Assembly (NCBI GenBank): GCA_947253885.1
Contig: CAMYAO010000038.1
Location: 1 to 6,734, forward strand
DNA: 6,734 nt
Source of the DNA: an uncultured Clostridium sp.
GTDB lineage: Bacteria; Bacillota; Clostridia; Lachnospirales; Lachnospiraceae
Direction of reading: 5' to 3'
In this document: positions 1-6,601 of the stretch, piece after piece
How the letters are laid out: each line of letters starts with the position of its first letter
Position numbering within the stretch: position 1 is the stretch's first letter
The notes under the pieces: model-generated
Databases searched by the model: none
What the model was told of the DNA's origin: nothing
What the model saw: only the letters and a program-made list of their open reading frames with translations
Program-made: the position numbers and the translations under genes

Positions 1-101
1 CCTTATTTACGAACTTTATGTCACAGTCGCGCATAGGAGTATATACTTTTTTTCGTGGTAAAGTTAGTAAATATTTATGGATCAAGTATATACAATGCTG
101 T

Positions 102-152
102 TTTTCTAATGGCGGTCATTAGAAAATGACAAGAAGCTTTTTCTAATGACCG
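102..152. repeat. Three alternating copies of a TTTTCTAATG inverted repeat
   Basis: Three copies of one 10-base word lie in alternating orientation: TTTTCTAATG at 102-111, its reverse complement CATTAGAAAA at 117-126, and TTTTCTAATG again at 139-148. The first two form a perfect 10-bp hairpin with a 5-base loop. The second and third extend to a perfect 14-bp hairpin (113-126 with 139-152) with a 12-base loop. The middle arm can pair with only one partner at a time. Possible roles are a terminator for an upstream gene, an attenuator-like switch, a protein-binding dyad or a recombination site. No T-run follows the second hairpin, which argues against a simple terminator. Confidence 0.7.
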
Positions 153-174
153 ATTTGGGATAAATGACAATAAT

Positions 175-279
175 ATGGCTAACTACAAGTTCGAGTATGA
201 ATCTGTTCACGGATGTAATCAATTTACCTATTGTGATGAAACGGGAGATGCCTATTGGCCTGAAGCACTTCATGCATGA
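175..279 (+). CDS. Possible 34-residue peptide of unknown function
   Basis: A short frame opens with ATG (MANYKFEYES...) and ends at TGA. An in-frame TGA at 127-129 lies upstream with no other ATG between, so this is the only ATG start. The peptide is acidic and rich in aromatic residues, with Cys14 and Cys20 in the segment GCNQFTYC and a tail AYWPEALHA. It has no signal peptide, no Gly-Gly leader motif and no membrane segment. I do not recognise it. It could be a real small protein, a leaderless peptide substrate or a fragment of a larger lost gene. Its position upstream of a peptide-maturase-type cluster makes it worth noting, but coding status is unproven because a frame of this length can arise by chance. 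Confidence 0.3.
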   Translation: MANYKFEYESVHGCNQFTYCDETGDAYWPEALHA

Positions 280-314
280 ATTTGATTCAATATCATCCTT
301 TTAAAGTATTATAA

Positions 315-376
315 GCTTAGCCATGTTACCAAGATGAGATTTTGTTTCATTAAACTCTTATGTGACATGGCTGAGC
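315..376 (+). promoter_or_regulatory. Long-range stem in the leader of the GLPGLI-like gene
   Basis: GCTTAGCCATGTTA at 315-328 pairs with TGACATGGCTGAGC at 363-376 over 14 consecutive positions. Twelve are Watson-Crick pairs and two are U-G (318 with 373, 327 with 364). The loop is 34 bases. The two wobble pairs hold only in RNA read from the plus strand; the opposite strand would have A-C mismatches. That favours a structure in the plus-strand transcript. The stem ends 20 bases before the ATG at 397, so it could affect translation or stability of the cluster mRNA. No T-run follows, so it is not a standard intrinsic terminator. Confidence 0.4.
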
Positions 377-393
377 ATTCATTCTTTTCATGA
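334..393 (+). CDS. Possible 19-residue leader ORF inside the stem
   Basis: ATG at 334 opens a 19-codon frame (MRFCFIKLLCD...) that ends with TGA three bases before the next start codon at 397. It lies in the loop and 3' arm of the 315-376 stem, so a translating ribosome would hold the stem open. The start context ATGAGATT is repeated at the GLPGLI-like gene (ATGAGATTC). The peptide is Phe-rich (residues 3, 5, 16, 17) but has no run of one amino acid of the kind seen in classic attenuators. It may be a leader peptide coupling translation to the next gene, or chance. Confidence 0.15.
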   Translation: MRFCFIKLLCDMAEHSFFS

Positions 394-396
394 AAT

Positions 397-717
397 ATGA
401 GATTCAGACACATTCCAATATGGATACTATGTTTATCCTTTTCTTTTAGTATTTGTGCACAGCAGAAACAAGGATATGTATATCGCCCCTCTTCAAAAGG
501 AGTCGGCCAAACCGAAGTTGTCGGAAATGCTTCATTAGAGGTTATGTATGCCTTTAATGCAACAGATATCCGGTTTCATAAGGAGAAACGTGATAAAATT
601 TACCGAATGCTGATTGCTATTAATAAAGACTATATGAAAACCAGTGGGGCAGTAGATCCTAAAACCATGCAACCCAAATCAATGCCGCACGATTATGAAC
701 CTTTAGAAAAAGAATAA
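397..717 (+). CDS. GLPGLI-family secreted protein, apparently missing its middle
   Basis: The 106-residue product begins with a signal peptide (charged MRFRH, then a hydrophobic run to about residue 20, likely cleaved after SICA), so it is exported. After this, residues 46-57 (SLEVMYAFNATD) resemble the N-terminal first-strand region of GLPGLI-family proteins. Residues 62-106 (KEKRDKIYRM... to MPHDYEPLEKE) resemble the C-terminal end of the same family, which often finishes with a Pro-x-x-Met-Pro-Tyr-Asn-Pro-x-Glu pattern. Typical members are around 250 residues with a central Gly-Leu-Pro-Gly-Leu-Ile motif. That centre is absent here, suggesting an in-frame internal deletion near residue 58-62. 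GLPGLI proteins have no firmly known function and often sit beside outer-membrane receptors, as here: the next gene starts 3 bases after this stop, so the two are probably one transcript. The family call rests on remembered patterns. The alternative is an unrelated short secreted protein. Confidence 0.65.
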   Translation: MRFRHIPIWILCLSFSFSICAQQKQGYVYRPSSKGVGQTEVVGNASLEVMYAFNATDIRFHKEKRDKIYRMLIAINKDYMKTSGAVDPKTMQPKSMPHDYEPLEKE

Positions 718-720
718 AAT

Positions 721-3453
721 ATGATTCGATGGATCTTTCTAACGGCTATCTGCCTGCTCCCTTCATTACTGAAAGCCCAACACGTAATTGAAGGCGTGGT
801 GTCGGACCGACAAGGTTTGGCTGTTAATGCGTATATCACGGTTTGTCCGAAAGGAAACTCATCAATTATTGGTTTTGCAGATACCGATTCAAAAGGATAT
901 TATCAAATAAAGTATCATACAGATGCCGATTCAGTAGTGGTCGTTGCATCCGGTCTGAATATCGGACGTCATGTACGAATCGTACCTAACCGTTCACAAA
1001 CACTGGATTTTAGAGTAAATAGTAAGACATTTCAGATAAAAGAAGTATCTGTCAGAGCAAAAAAAATAGAACAGCGGGGGGATACCATTAAATATAATGT
1101 AGCAGCATATAGGCAACAGGGAGACAGAGTCATAAAAGATGTCCTGGAAAAGATGCCCGGACTAGAAATCACTCAAAGTGGAGGTATTAAATTCAACGGT
1201 ATTGAGATTAAGAAATTCTATATTGAAGATATGGATTTACTGCAAGGACGCTATGGGATTGCCACAAACAATATCAATGCCGCTGATGTGGTGAGTGTAG
1301 AGGTTCTTCAAAATCACCAACCTATAAAAATGCTACAAAACAAGGTCTTTTCGAGTGATGTAGCCATTAATCTTAAATTGAAAGATGCAGCCAAAGGCAC
1401 ATTTGCCATCAATACGACCCTTGGAGGAGGAGTACAGGCTGACAATCATTGGAACATCAGAAAACGACCGCTTGTCGTTGGTGAAAAACAGATAGGCAGC
1501 AATCCTCTTTGGAATGCTCAGGCTGTAGGCATGTATTTCTCTAAGAAAAGACAAAACATCATTTTATATAAAGGGAATAACATGGGGGATAACGTGTCTG
1601 CTGAACTGACATCCCATTATTCAGATGAAAATGGCATCAACCTATATGCATTTAGTCCAATCAATGCAATTATGCCATCCGGAGCAGGGCTTCCGCAAAA
1701 ACGAACGTTTGACAATCATTCGCATTTGATTTCAGTGAATCATCTTGAAAAACTCAAAAATGATGCGGAAATGAACATTAATGTTCATTGGTATAATGAC
1801 AGAATACGTCGAGAAGGTTTGTCGGAACAGAATCTGTTCTTAAGTGATAATCAACGTCTGAACACTTCGGAAACGCTTGTGTCGGAAACAAAGATGAACA
1901 ATCTGAATGCTCTTTTCAGATATATCAACAACAATGATAATGGTTTTTGGTCAAATGTCTTAACTTTTGACGGAAATTGGAACAAAGATGAGGTGCTGAG
2001 TTTACTGTCTACAACATATAGACCTCAGCTTCCCTCACAAACACAGCATAATGAACAGGTTGGACAATCTTTTCGCCGTCCTCTCTTTTCCATTAAAAAC
2101 ACATTTAATGTGATACGTAGGATGGGTAAAAATATTTTCAACTTGCACTTTTCTGCAGGATATGAACAAAAACCAAATATTCTTGAGGTACAAGTGGACA
2201 GCATCGAACAGCATTCACTGCAACATTATGAACAAGATTTGGATTCTCGTCACATGGCTGCAAAGTTTTATACGGATTATGCCATCCAATTAGGCTATTT
2301 TAAATTGGCTTATGGTGTCATCGCACAAACAGATTGGCGTAAGATTAAAACAGAATTAGATGGTTTTGATGTACCTCTTGATGGCTCTGAATCTGAAAAA
2401 AAAGACTGGTTGAGAAATGACTTATGGTATAAGACGACTGAACTTACATTCGGACAAGAATATAAATTCGAACGGGCAGGCTGGCGGATATCTTTAGGGT
2501 GTCCTTTGCATCTCTACATGCAGTCTTTAGAAGATAAGGTTCGTAAAAGTTATGACAATTATACCCATTTGCTTATCACTCCGAGATTTACTACTCTATA
2601 CGAATGGAAAAACTGGACAGTAAATACCCAGTTGAGTTATTCAAGAACAATCGGAACTCCAGAAGGAATTTATGATGGTTATCTGATGAATAATTATCGT
2701 TCATTTCAGCGTACCTATTTGGATCGCCTTTCTGAAACAAACCGTATGGGAGGTAATGTTGGATTATCTTATCGGCATGTATTATCAGCTTTATTCCTTC
2801 GTATGAATGCAGGGTATAACCTGACATCCGACAATCAGATTTATGGTTATAACTATCAGGGAGCAACCAGTGTCGTTGAAGCAGTAGATCGGCATACGAA
2901 AACGACCAACTACAATGTGGGCATTGATTTGAGCAAGGGATTTAACGTGATGCAGGCAACGCTCCGTTTATTCGGTGGGTATATGGGTAGTCGTAGTGAG
3001 CGGCTCATCAACCAACAAGTATACCCTTATCGAACCGCAACCATTCGTTTCGGAGTCGGAGGTACAATTACCCCTCTACCGTGGCTAAACATGGTACTGA
3101 GTAGCGGATATAATTGGGGACGAACTTATACAGATGGCACAAACAAGGGACGTCTGCTGCGTTCGGCAACGCAACGTCTCAAGACAAATGTTTTTGTTAC
3201 AAAAAAACTGACATTTTCTGCTGTGGTAGAAGATAATTATAATAATCTGACCGTCGTAAACCGACATGCATGGTTTGGAGACTTACAAGCAAAATATAAA
3301 CTGAAACACGTCGATTTTGATATAGAGTTGAATAACCTGTTCAACCAAAGAAGTTATACGCATGTAACCTATAACGGACCAGATATTTTTATGAATACTA
3401 CTCAACTCCGACCACTACATGTTTCATTTAAGGTAACTTTTAAGTTATTATAG
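721..3453 (+). CDS. Outer-membrane beta-barrel protein, carboxypeptidase-regulatory-like N-terminus (TonB-receptor-like)
   Basis: The 910-residue product starts with a signal peptide (MIRWIFLTAICLLPSLLKAQ, cleavage near residue 20). Residues 22-105 form a carboxypeptidase-regulatory-like beta-sandwich (EGVVSDRQG, then FADTDSKGYYQI). Residues 110-220 resemble a TonB-receptor plug, with a stretch typical of Bacteroidetes barrel proteins (GDTIKYNVAAY, VLEKMPGLEI, GIKFNGIEIKKFYIED). From about residue 228 to the end the sequence alternates polar and hydrophobic residues with many aromatics, as in a large barrel. The last strand (HVSFKVTFKLL) ends in Leu, not the usual aromatic. No SusD partner follows, so polysaccharide uptake of the SusC/D kind is unlikely. 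With a GLPGLI-like protein before it and a SPASM protein after it, a role in handling a modified peptide at the outer membrane is an inference. The substrate cannot be read from the sequence. Confidence 0.88.
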   Translation: MIRWIFLTAICLLPSLLKAQHVIEGVVSDRQGLAVNAYITVCPKGNSSIIGFADTDSKGYYQIKYHTDADSVVVVASGLNIGRHVRIVPNRSQTLDFRVNSKTFQIKEVSVRAKKIEQRGDTIKYNVAAYRQQGDRVIKDVLEKMPGLEITQSGGIKFNGIEIKKFYIEDMDLLQGRYGIATNNINAADVVSVEVLQNHQPIKMLQNKVFSSDVAINLKLKDAAKGTFAINTTLGGGVQADNHWNIRKRPLVVGEKQIGSNPLWNAQAVGMYFSKKRQNIILYKGNNMGDNVSAELTSHYSDENGINLYAFSPINAIMPSGAGLPQKRTFDNHSHLISVNHLEKLKNDAEMNINVHWYNDRIRREGLSEQNLFLSDNQRLNTSETLVSETKMNNLNALFRYINNNDNGFWSNVLTFDGNWNKDEVLSLLSTTYRPQLPSQTQHNEQVGQSFRRPLFSIKNTFNVIRRMGKNIFNLHFSAGYEQKPNILEVQVDSIEQHSLQHYEQDLDSRHMAAKFYTDYAIQLGYFKLAYGVIAQTDWRKIKTELDGFDVPLDGSESEKKDWLRNDLWYKTTELTFGQEYKFERAGWRISLGCPLHLYMQSLEDKVRKSYDNYTHLLITPRFTTLYEWKNWTVNTQLSYSRTIGTPEGIYDGYLMNNYRSFQRTYLDRLSETNRMGGNVGLSYRHVLSALFLRMNAGYNLTSDNQIYGYNYQGATSVVEAVDRHTKTTNYNVGIDLSKGFNVMQATLRLFGGYMGSRSERLINQQVYPYRTATIRFGVGGTITPLPWLNMVLSSGYNWGRTYTDGTNKGRLLRSATQRLKTNVFVTKKLTFSAVVEDNYNNLTVVNRHAWFGDLQAKYKLKHVDFDIELNNLFNQRSYTHVTYNGPDIFMNTTQLRPLHVSFKVTFKLL

Positions 3454-3501
3454 TTAGTAATATTCTTAATTATACGAGCATAAAATATAAACAGATTAGA
3501 T

Positions 3502-4749
3502 ATGAAAAAGTATTGGTTTTATTTAGAAGAATATGTATATGTAAATATAAAATCTAAGTTTGGATTAGTGTATAGTACATTATCAGGAGATCTATTGATA
3601 ATAAAATCTAAGGAGATTATAGATTTATTAAAGAAAATCTATGTCGATGAAAACCTTGGATGTATTCAACTTACATCTAATGATTTAAGTAATGATGCTA
3701 TACGTAAATTTGTTGATAATGTATTACGACTTAAACTAGGAAATTTAATTGATACAGAAATAAACCCTGTTAAACCGATAATTCTATTGCCGATACTATC
3801 ATTAAATTTAGATGTTGACAAATTTATCGACAAAGAAAATAAAGAATTTTTACTATCCAAGAATATAAGTAGATATCTCTTGGATATTAATATTATATTA
3901 AATACTTCTTGCTCTCAAACGTGCAAAAAATGCGAGTACTATCATGAGCAATTTTTTCATTGTTTGAAGAACAATTCTCACCTAGAAATAGATAAAAAAA
4001 TTCTGTCTACTTTATTTGATCAAATCGACAATTTCCCAATAAAAACCATAAATCTAACAGGTGGGGATATATATCATTATAAGAATTTAGATTCTCTTAT
4101 GAGCATCTCAGAGAAAAGCGACAAAAAATTCAATTTTTATATTCATTACTTAAATTATCAGCCTAACACTTTCATAGATTCAAGTAACTTACATATACTG
4201 ATAAACGGTCCTATTGATTATGCTAAATTGGAGTATGTTTGCAAAAATACATGTAGAACCAATGTAGTATACCATATCATTGTAGAAAACGAGAATCAAT
4301 ATGATAGCTTTGTTAATACTCTATCTTCTTTGGGAATACAAGACTATATCGCACATCCATTTTACAATACTGAAAATTATAGCTTTTTCCAAAATAACAT
4401 TTACGTAACGAAAGATGATATTCTTGAAAGTCCCATAAGTATGCAACAAATTCACAGAAATCAAAAAGTCAATGCAAATTCATTCGGCAGTCTATACATT
4501 CTCCCTAATGGAGATGTGAAAGCAAATTTAAACGATGAAGTTTTAGGGAATCTTCTACATCAAGACATTCTTAGCATAATATATGCAGAATTAATCAGAA
4601 ATACGGCATGGAGACAAGTAAGAGCTGGTAACAGGTGTTCTGATTGTATATTTCAATATATATGTTCACCAATATCTAACTATGAAAGGGTTATTAAAAG
4701 AAACGATTTATGTACAATAAATATAGAAAACGATTTTATACATATTTAG
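3502..4749 (+). CDS. Radical SAM/SPASM-like peptide maturase relative (GG-Bacteroidales pseudo-rSAM type)
   Basis: The 415-residue cytoplasmic protein has three parts. Residues 1-85 (MKKYWFYLEEYVYV..., NTLS-like turn YSTLSGD) resemble the N-terminal region of RiPP maturases that bind the leader peptide. Residues 128-300 look like a radical SAM barrel: Cys137, Cys141 and Cys144 form CX3CX2C (CSQTCKKC), and TGGD at 186-189 stands where such enzymes have GGE. Residues 325-404 form a SPASM domain: LYILPNGDVK, a conserved Gly, then Cys379, Cys382, Cys388 and Cys404, with the segment CSPISNYE that recalls the GG-Bacteroidales pseudo-rSAM family (TIGR04150). From memory that family usually lacks the iron-sulfur cysteines of the SAM domain, so retention here is notable. 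The residue after the SPASM GDVK is Ala rather than the usual Cys. The gene follows the barrel gene by 48 bases and is clearly more AT-rich (15 G/C in 3541-3600 against 28 in 2461-2520). No precursor peptide or partner maturase is visible. Activity as an enzyme rather than an accessory binding protein is unproven. Confidence 0.8.
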   Translation: MKKYWFYLEEYVYVNIKSKFGLVYSTLSGDLLIIKSKEIIDLLKKIYVDENLGCIQLTSNDLSNDAIRKFVDNVLRLKLGNLIDTEINPVKPIILLPILSLNLDVDKFIDKENKEFLLSKNISRYLLDINIILNTSCSQTCKKCEYYHEQFFHCLKNNSHLEIDKKILSTLFDQIDNFPIKTINLTGGDIYHYKNLDSLMSISEKSDKKFNFYIHYLNYQPNTFIDSSNLHILINGPIDYAKLEYVCKNTCRTNVVYHIIVENENQYDSFVNTLSSLGIQDYIAHPFYNTENYSFFQNNIYVTKDDILESPISMQQIHRNQKVNANSFGSLYILPNGDVKANLNDEVLGNLLHQDILSIIYAELIRNTAWRQVRAGNRCSDCIFQYICSPISNYERVIKRNDLCTINIENDFIHI

Positions 4750-4822
4750 AAACAAAGCGAGTTATTATAGCCAAAGAAAAACTATCACAATTTAAGTCTT
4801 AACAAAATAGAAATAATAAAAT

Positions 4823-4852
4823 ATTTTGTGTAAATGTGAAATATGGGATTCA
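4823..4852 (+). repeat. Left terminal inverted repeat of the IS256-family element
   Basis: The outer 12 bases ATTTTGTGTAAA match the reverse complement of the right end exactly. Further in, GAAA, then GGATTCA (4846-4852), also match when three single-base gaps are allowed, giving about 30 bases of imperfect repeat. The repeat lies 38 bases before the presumed transposase start. Confidence 0.75.
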
Positions 4853-4889
4853 AAGTGAGTCCTGTATTTTTTATTTATACATTTACAGA

Positions 4890-6121
4890 ATGAAGAAAAA
4901 CATGAAAGCAAAGAATCAAGTATTACCTGATTAGGTATTAAGCCAAGAATTCCTTATCCTGTTCAAAACAGAAGCCAGTGTGAGCAAGTTTCTCAAGCAG
5001 TTACATGCTCAAGTATTAGAGAAGATGCTTGAGGCTGAAATGGATGCACATTTAGACTATGAGAAAAATTCAACAGGTGGTAATAACAGTGATAACTCCC
5101 GAAATGGCAGCTATCCGAAGAAAATCCAGACCGAACATGGAGAATCCGTCATTTCTATTCCGCGTGACTGAAATGGAGAGTCTGAGCCAATAGTAGCGCC
5201 CAAACATGAAAGTCGTAGGCTTTCTATTGAAAAGCTTATTATCTCTTATACACCAATGGAATGAGTGTTTCTGATATAGAGGAAGAGATGCGTGAAATTT
5301 ACGAAATAGAACTCTCTACATCAGCCATCTCCATCATTACCAACAAGGTAAATCAGGCTTCCCAGGAATGGCGGAATAGACCTTTGGATTCTGTTTATCT
5401 GATAGCCTGGATGGACGGTATTGTTTTCACAGTACGGGATAATGGCAAGATCATAATCAAGACTGTTTACCTTTCGTCGGACTGAAACTGAACGGTCTGC
5501 AGGAAGTTCTTGGCATGTGGGTAGGGAAATCGGAAAGTTTGTCTTTCTGGATGGGGGGCTCACAGATTTAAAGGCGTGTGGAGTGCAGGATATACTTATC
5601 ATTTGCACCGACGACAATCTGAAAGGATTTACCTATACCATCCGCAGTATATTCCCTCAATCATCCACTAGATCTGTGTGGTACATCAGATTAGGAACTC
5701 CTGTCAAGATGTCGTTTATAAGGATAAGAAAGAATTTACGGCTGATATGATGAATATTTATAATGCACCCAACAAAGAGATTGCAGCAGTAGAACTTGAC
5801 AATCTGGAAAAGAAATGGGGAGGAAAGTATCCTTACACCATACTTTCATAGAGAAACAACTGGGATGATTTGACTGTTTTATTCCAGTCTCCACTAGAAA
5901 TCAGAAAAATAATCTATACCACAAATCTCATTGAGAATCTGAACGGGAAAATCAGGAAGTACACAAAATCAAAGCTTTCATTCCCTTCAGATGGTGCCGT
6001 AAAAAAAGACAGTCTATCTTTCAATTATAAGATTGAGAAGAAATGGACACAGCCTATCCATAACCGGGGATTGATTATGAATCAATTTATGCTTATGTTT
6101 GAAAACATAATCCAGATATAA
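4890..6121 (+). pseudogene. IS256-family (mutator-type) DDE transposase, broken by stops and frameshifts
   Basis: Reassembling the frames gives a near full-length transposase of about 410 codons. Recognisable blocks in order are the N-terminal EKMLEAEMDAHLDYEK and NSRNGSYPKK, then SVSDIEEEMREIYEI, the first catalytic Asp region (WMDGIVFTVRD), GLKLNGLQEVLGMW, the second Asp region (DILIICTDDNLKGF), ICVVHQIRNS, and the catalytic Glu region (YTTNLIENLNGKIRKYTK) before the C-terminal GLIMNQFMLMFE. Nonsense codons lie at 4932-4934 (TAG), 5169-5171 (TGA, probably from CGA) and 5849-5851 (TAG where Trp is expected). Single-base losses are inferred near 5246, 5474, 5557 (a run of six G), 5670 and 6028, and a one-base gain in the A-run at 6001-6007. 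The second Asp is doubled (GACGAC). A start at ATG 4890 fits the family N-terminus. The flanking genes are intact over long frames, so sequencing error is unlikely. Confidence 0.93.
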
Positions 6122-6136
6122 GCACAAACTTAGAGC

Positions 6137-6163
6137 TGAATCCTGTTTCCGTTTACACAAAAT
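6137..6163 (-). repeat. Right terminal inverted repeat of the IS256-family element
   Basis: Read on the reverse strand this begins ATTTTGTGTAAA and ends AGGATTCA, matching the left end over 27 bases with three one-base gaps and a few substitutions. It starts 15 bases after the transposase stop codon. The outer boundary at 6163 is the last base of clear match. Confidence 0.75.
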
Positions 6164-6199
6164 TTTAGAAAGTATCTACAAAATATTGGATAGCGTCAT

Positions 6200-6601
6200 T
6201 TATTTCTTCCACGTCCATGTCTCAATATACTCTTTTAGTTGAATCGTATTCATCCTGCATATCTTAAGTAATTCAGACACATTCCTTTTGCCTCTTTCAT
6301 CGTCTTTAAAAGTTGAGTTTATTCCCCTTGGATGATGTAAATGGTATAATGGCCCCTTTATCCGTTGTGTCGGTTCCCCTAAAATCTCCATTCTTTTAAG
6401 ACGTTCAGCATCTTCTGGCCCCCAACCATAGAAGTTTTCGTTTTCTCCGCCTCCTTTTAAATAACGTTGCTTGTTTACGATAAATGCTCCTCCAACAGAA
6501 GGACGCCCCATTAAACAGCCCTTTACCTCCATTTCATTATGCATTAAAAAGGACATGACATCCTTTCTAACATATTTACTTTTATTGCTGTCCGGTAAAA
6601 C
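6200..6601 (-). pseudogene. Glycosyltransferase C-terminal fragment (galactosyltransferase-C-like)
   Basis: From the ATG at 6556 the frame gives 118 residues, but open sense codons run up to 6601 (VLPDSNKSKYVRKDV, then MSFLMHNE), where an in-frame TGA at 6602-6604 stops any extension. Counting from the ATG, residues 21-60 carry the hallmark of the galactosyltransferase C-terminal family: GGAFIVNKQRYL, then FYGWGPEDAERLKR, in which Gly-Trp-Gly and Glu-Asp belong to the acceptor and catalytic site. HLHHPRG at 72-78 is also typical. Full enzymes of this kind have an N-terminal nucleotide-sugar-binding GT-A half with a DxD-type motif. That half is missing, so the piece is probably not an active enzyme. 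Sugar and acceptor cannot be told. It points toward the insertion sequence, on the strand opposite to the peptide cluster. Confidence 0.75.

Larger units (their letters stand above)
1..396. other. Non-coding leader region upstream of the cluster
   Basis: No reading frame longer than 34 codons that resembles a gene was found here on either strand. The first 100 bases are AT-rich with no recognisable gene end or RNA gene. The stretch contains the nested inverted repeats at 102-152, a possible small peptide gene at 175-279, and a long imperfect stem at 315-376 just before the first clear gene. I looked for the Bacteroides-type promoter pair (TTTG, then TAnnTTTG) and found only a weak one-mismatch candidate near 277-284, so the cluster promoter is not assigned. 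The region may be a long untranslated leader or the scar of earlier rearrangement. Confidence 0.5.
4823..6163 (+). mobile_element. Decayed full-length IS256-family insertion sequence
   Basis: The element is about 1341 bases, within the usual IS256-family size, and is bounded by imperfect inverted repeats (4823-4852 and 6137-6163) around one degenerate transposase gene. The ends may reach a few bases further: TAAAAT plus TTTGTG can be aligned at 4817 and 6167 if a 2-base gap is allowed. No convincing 8-9 bp target duplication flanks it, consistent with age. It begins 73 bases after the stop of the SPASM gene and ends 36 bases before the stop of the reverse-strand glycosyltransferase fragment. 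It cannot move by its own transposase, though an intact related enzyme might still act on its ends. Confidence 0.85.

Noticed and set aside
277..284. TGAATTTG as a Bacteroides-type -7 promoter element
   Set aside because: It has one mismatch to TAnnTTTG and no TTTG at the right spacing upstream, and it overlaps the end of the possible small peptide gene.
1333..1554. 73-residue reverse-strand frame within the barrel gene
   Set aside because: It lies wholly inside a convincing 910-codon gene, has no recognisable motif, and is an expected shadow frame. The same holds for the reverse frames at 2591-2866, 3085-3267 and 3666-3860.
721..3453. SusC-type glycan importer
   Set aside because: No SusD-like gene follows and the N-terminal arrangement fits the general carboxypeptidase-regulatory-like barrel proteins better than SusC.
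4980..5171. Treating the open stretches of the transposase as separate small genes
   Set aside because: The pieces at 4980-5171, 5261-5485, 5517-5750 and 5870-6121 join in order into one IS256-family transposase, so they are fragments of one pseudogene.
5321..5617. 98-residue reverse-strand frame across the transposase
   Set aside because: It runs antisense to a clearly recognisable transposase and shows no family feature of its own.
4814..6175. Target-site duplication around the insertion sequence
   Set aside because: Flanking bases on both sides are AT-rich, but no 8-9 base direct repeat matches at either plausible boundary.
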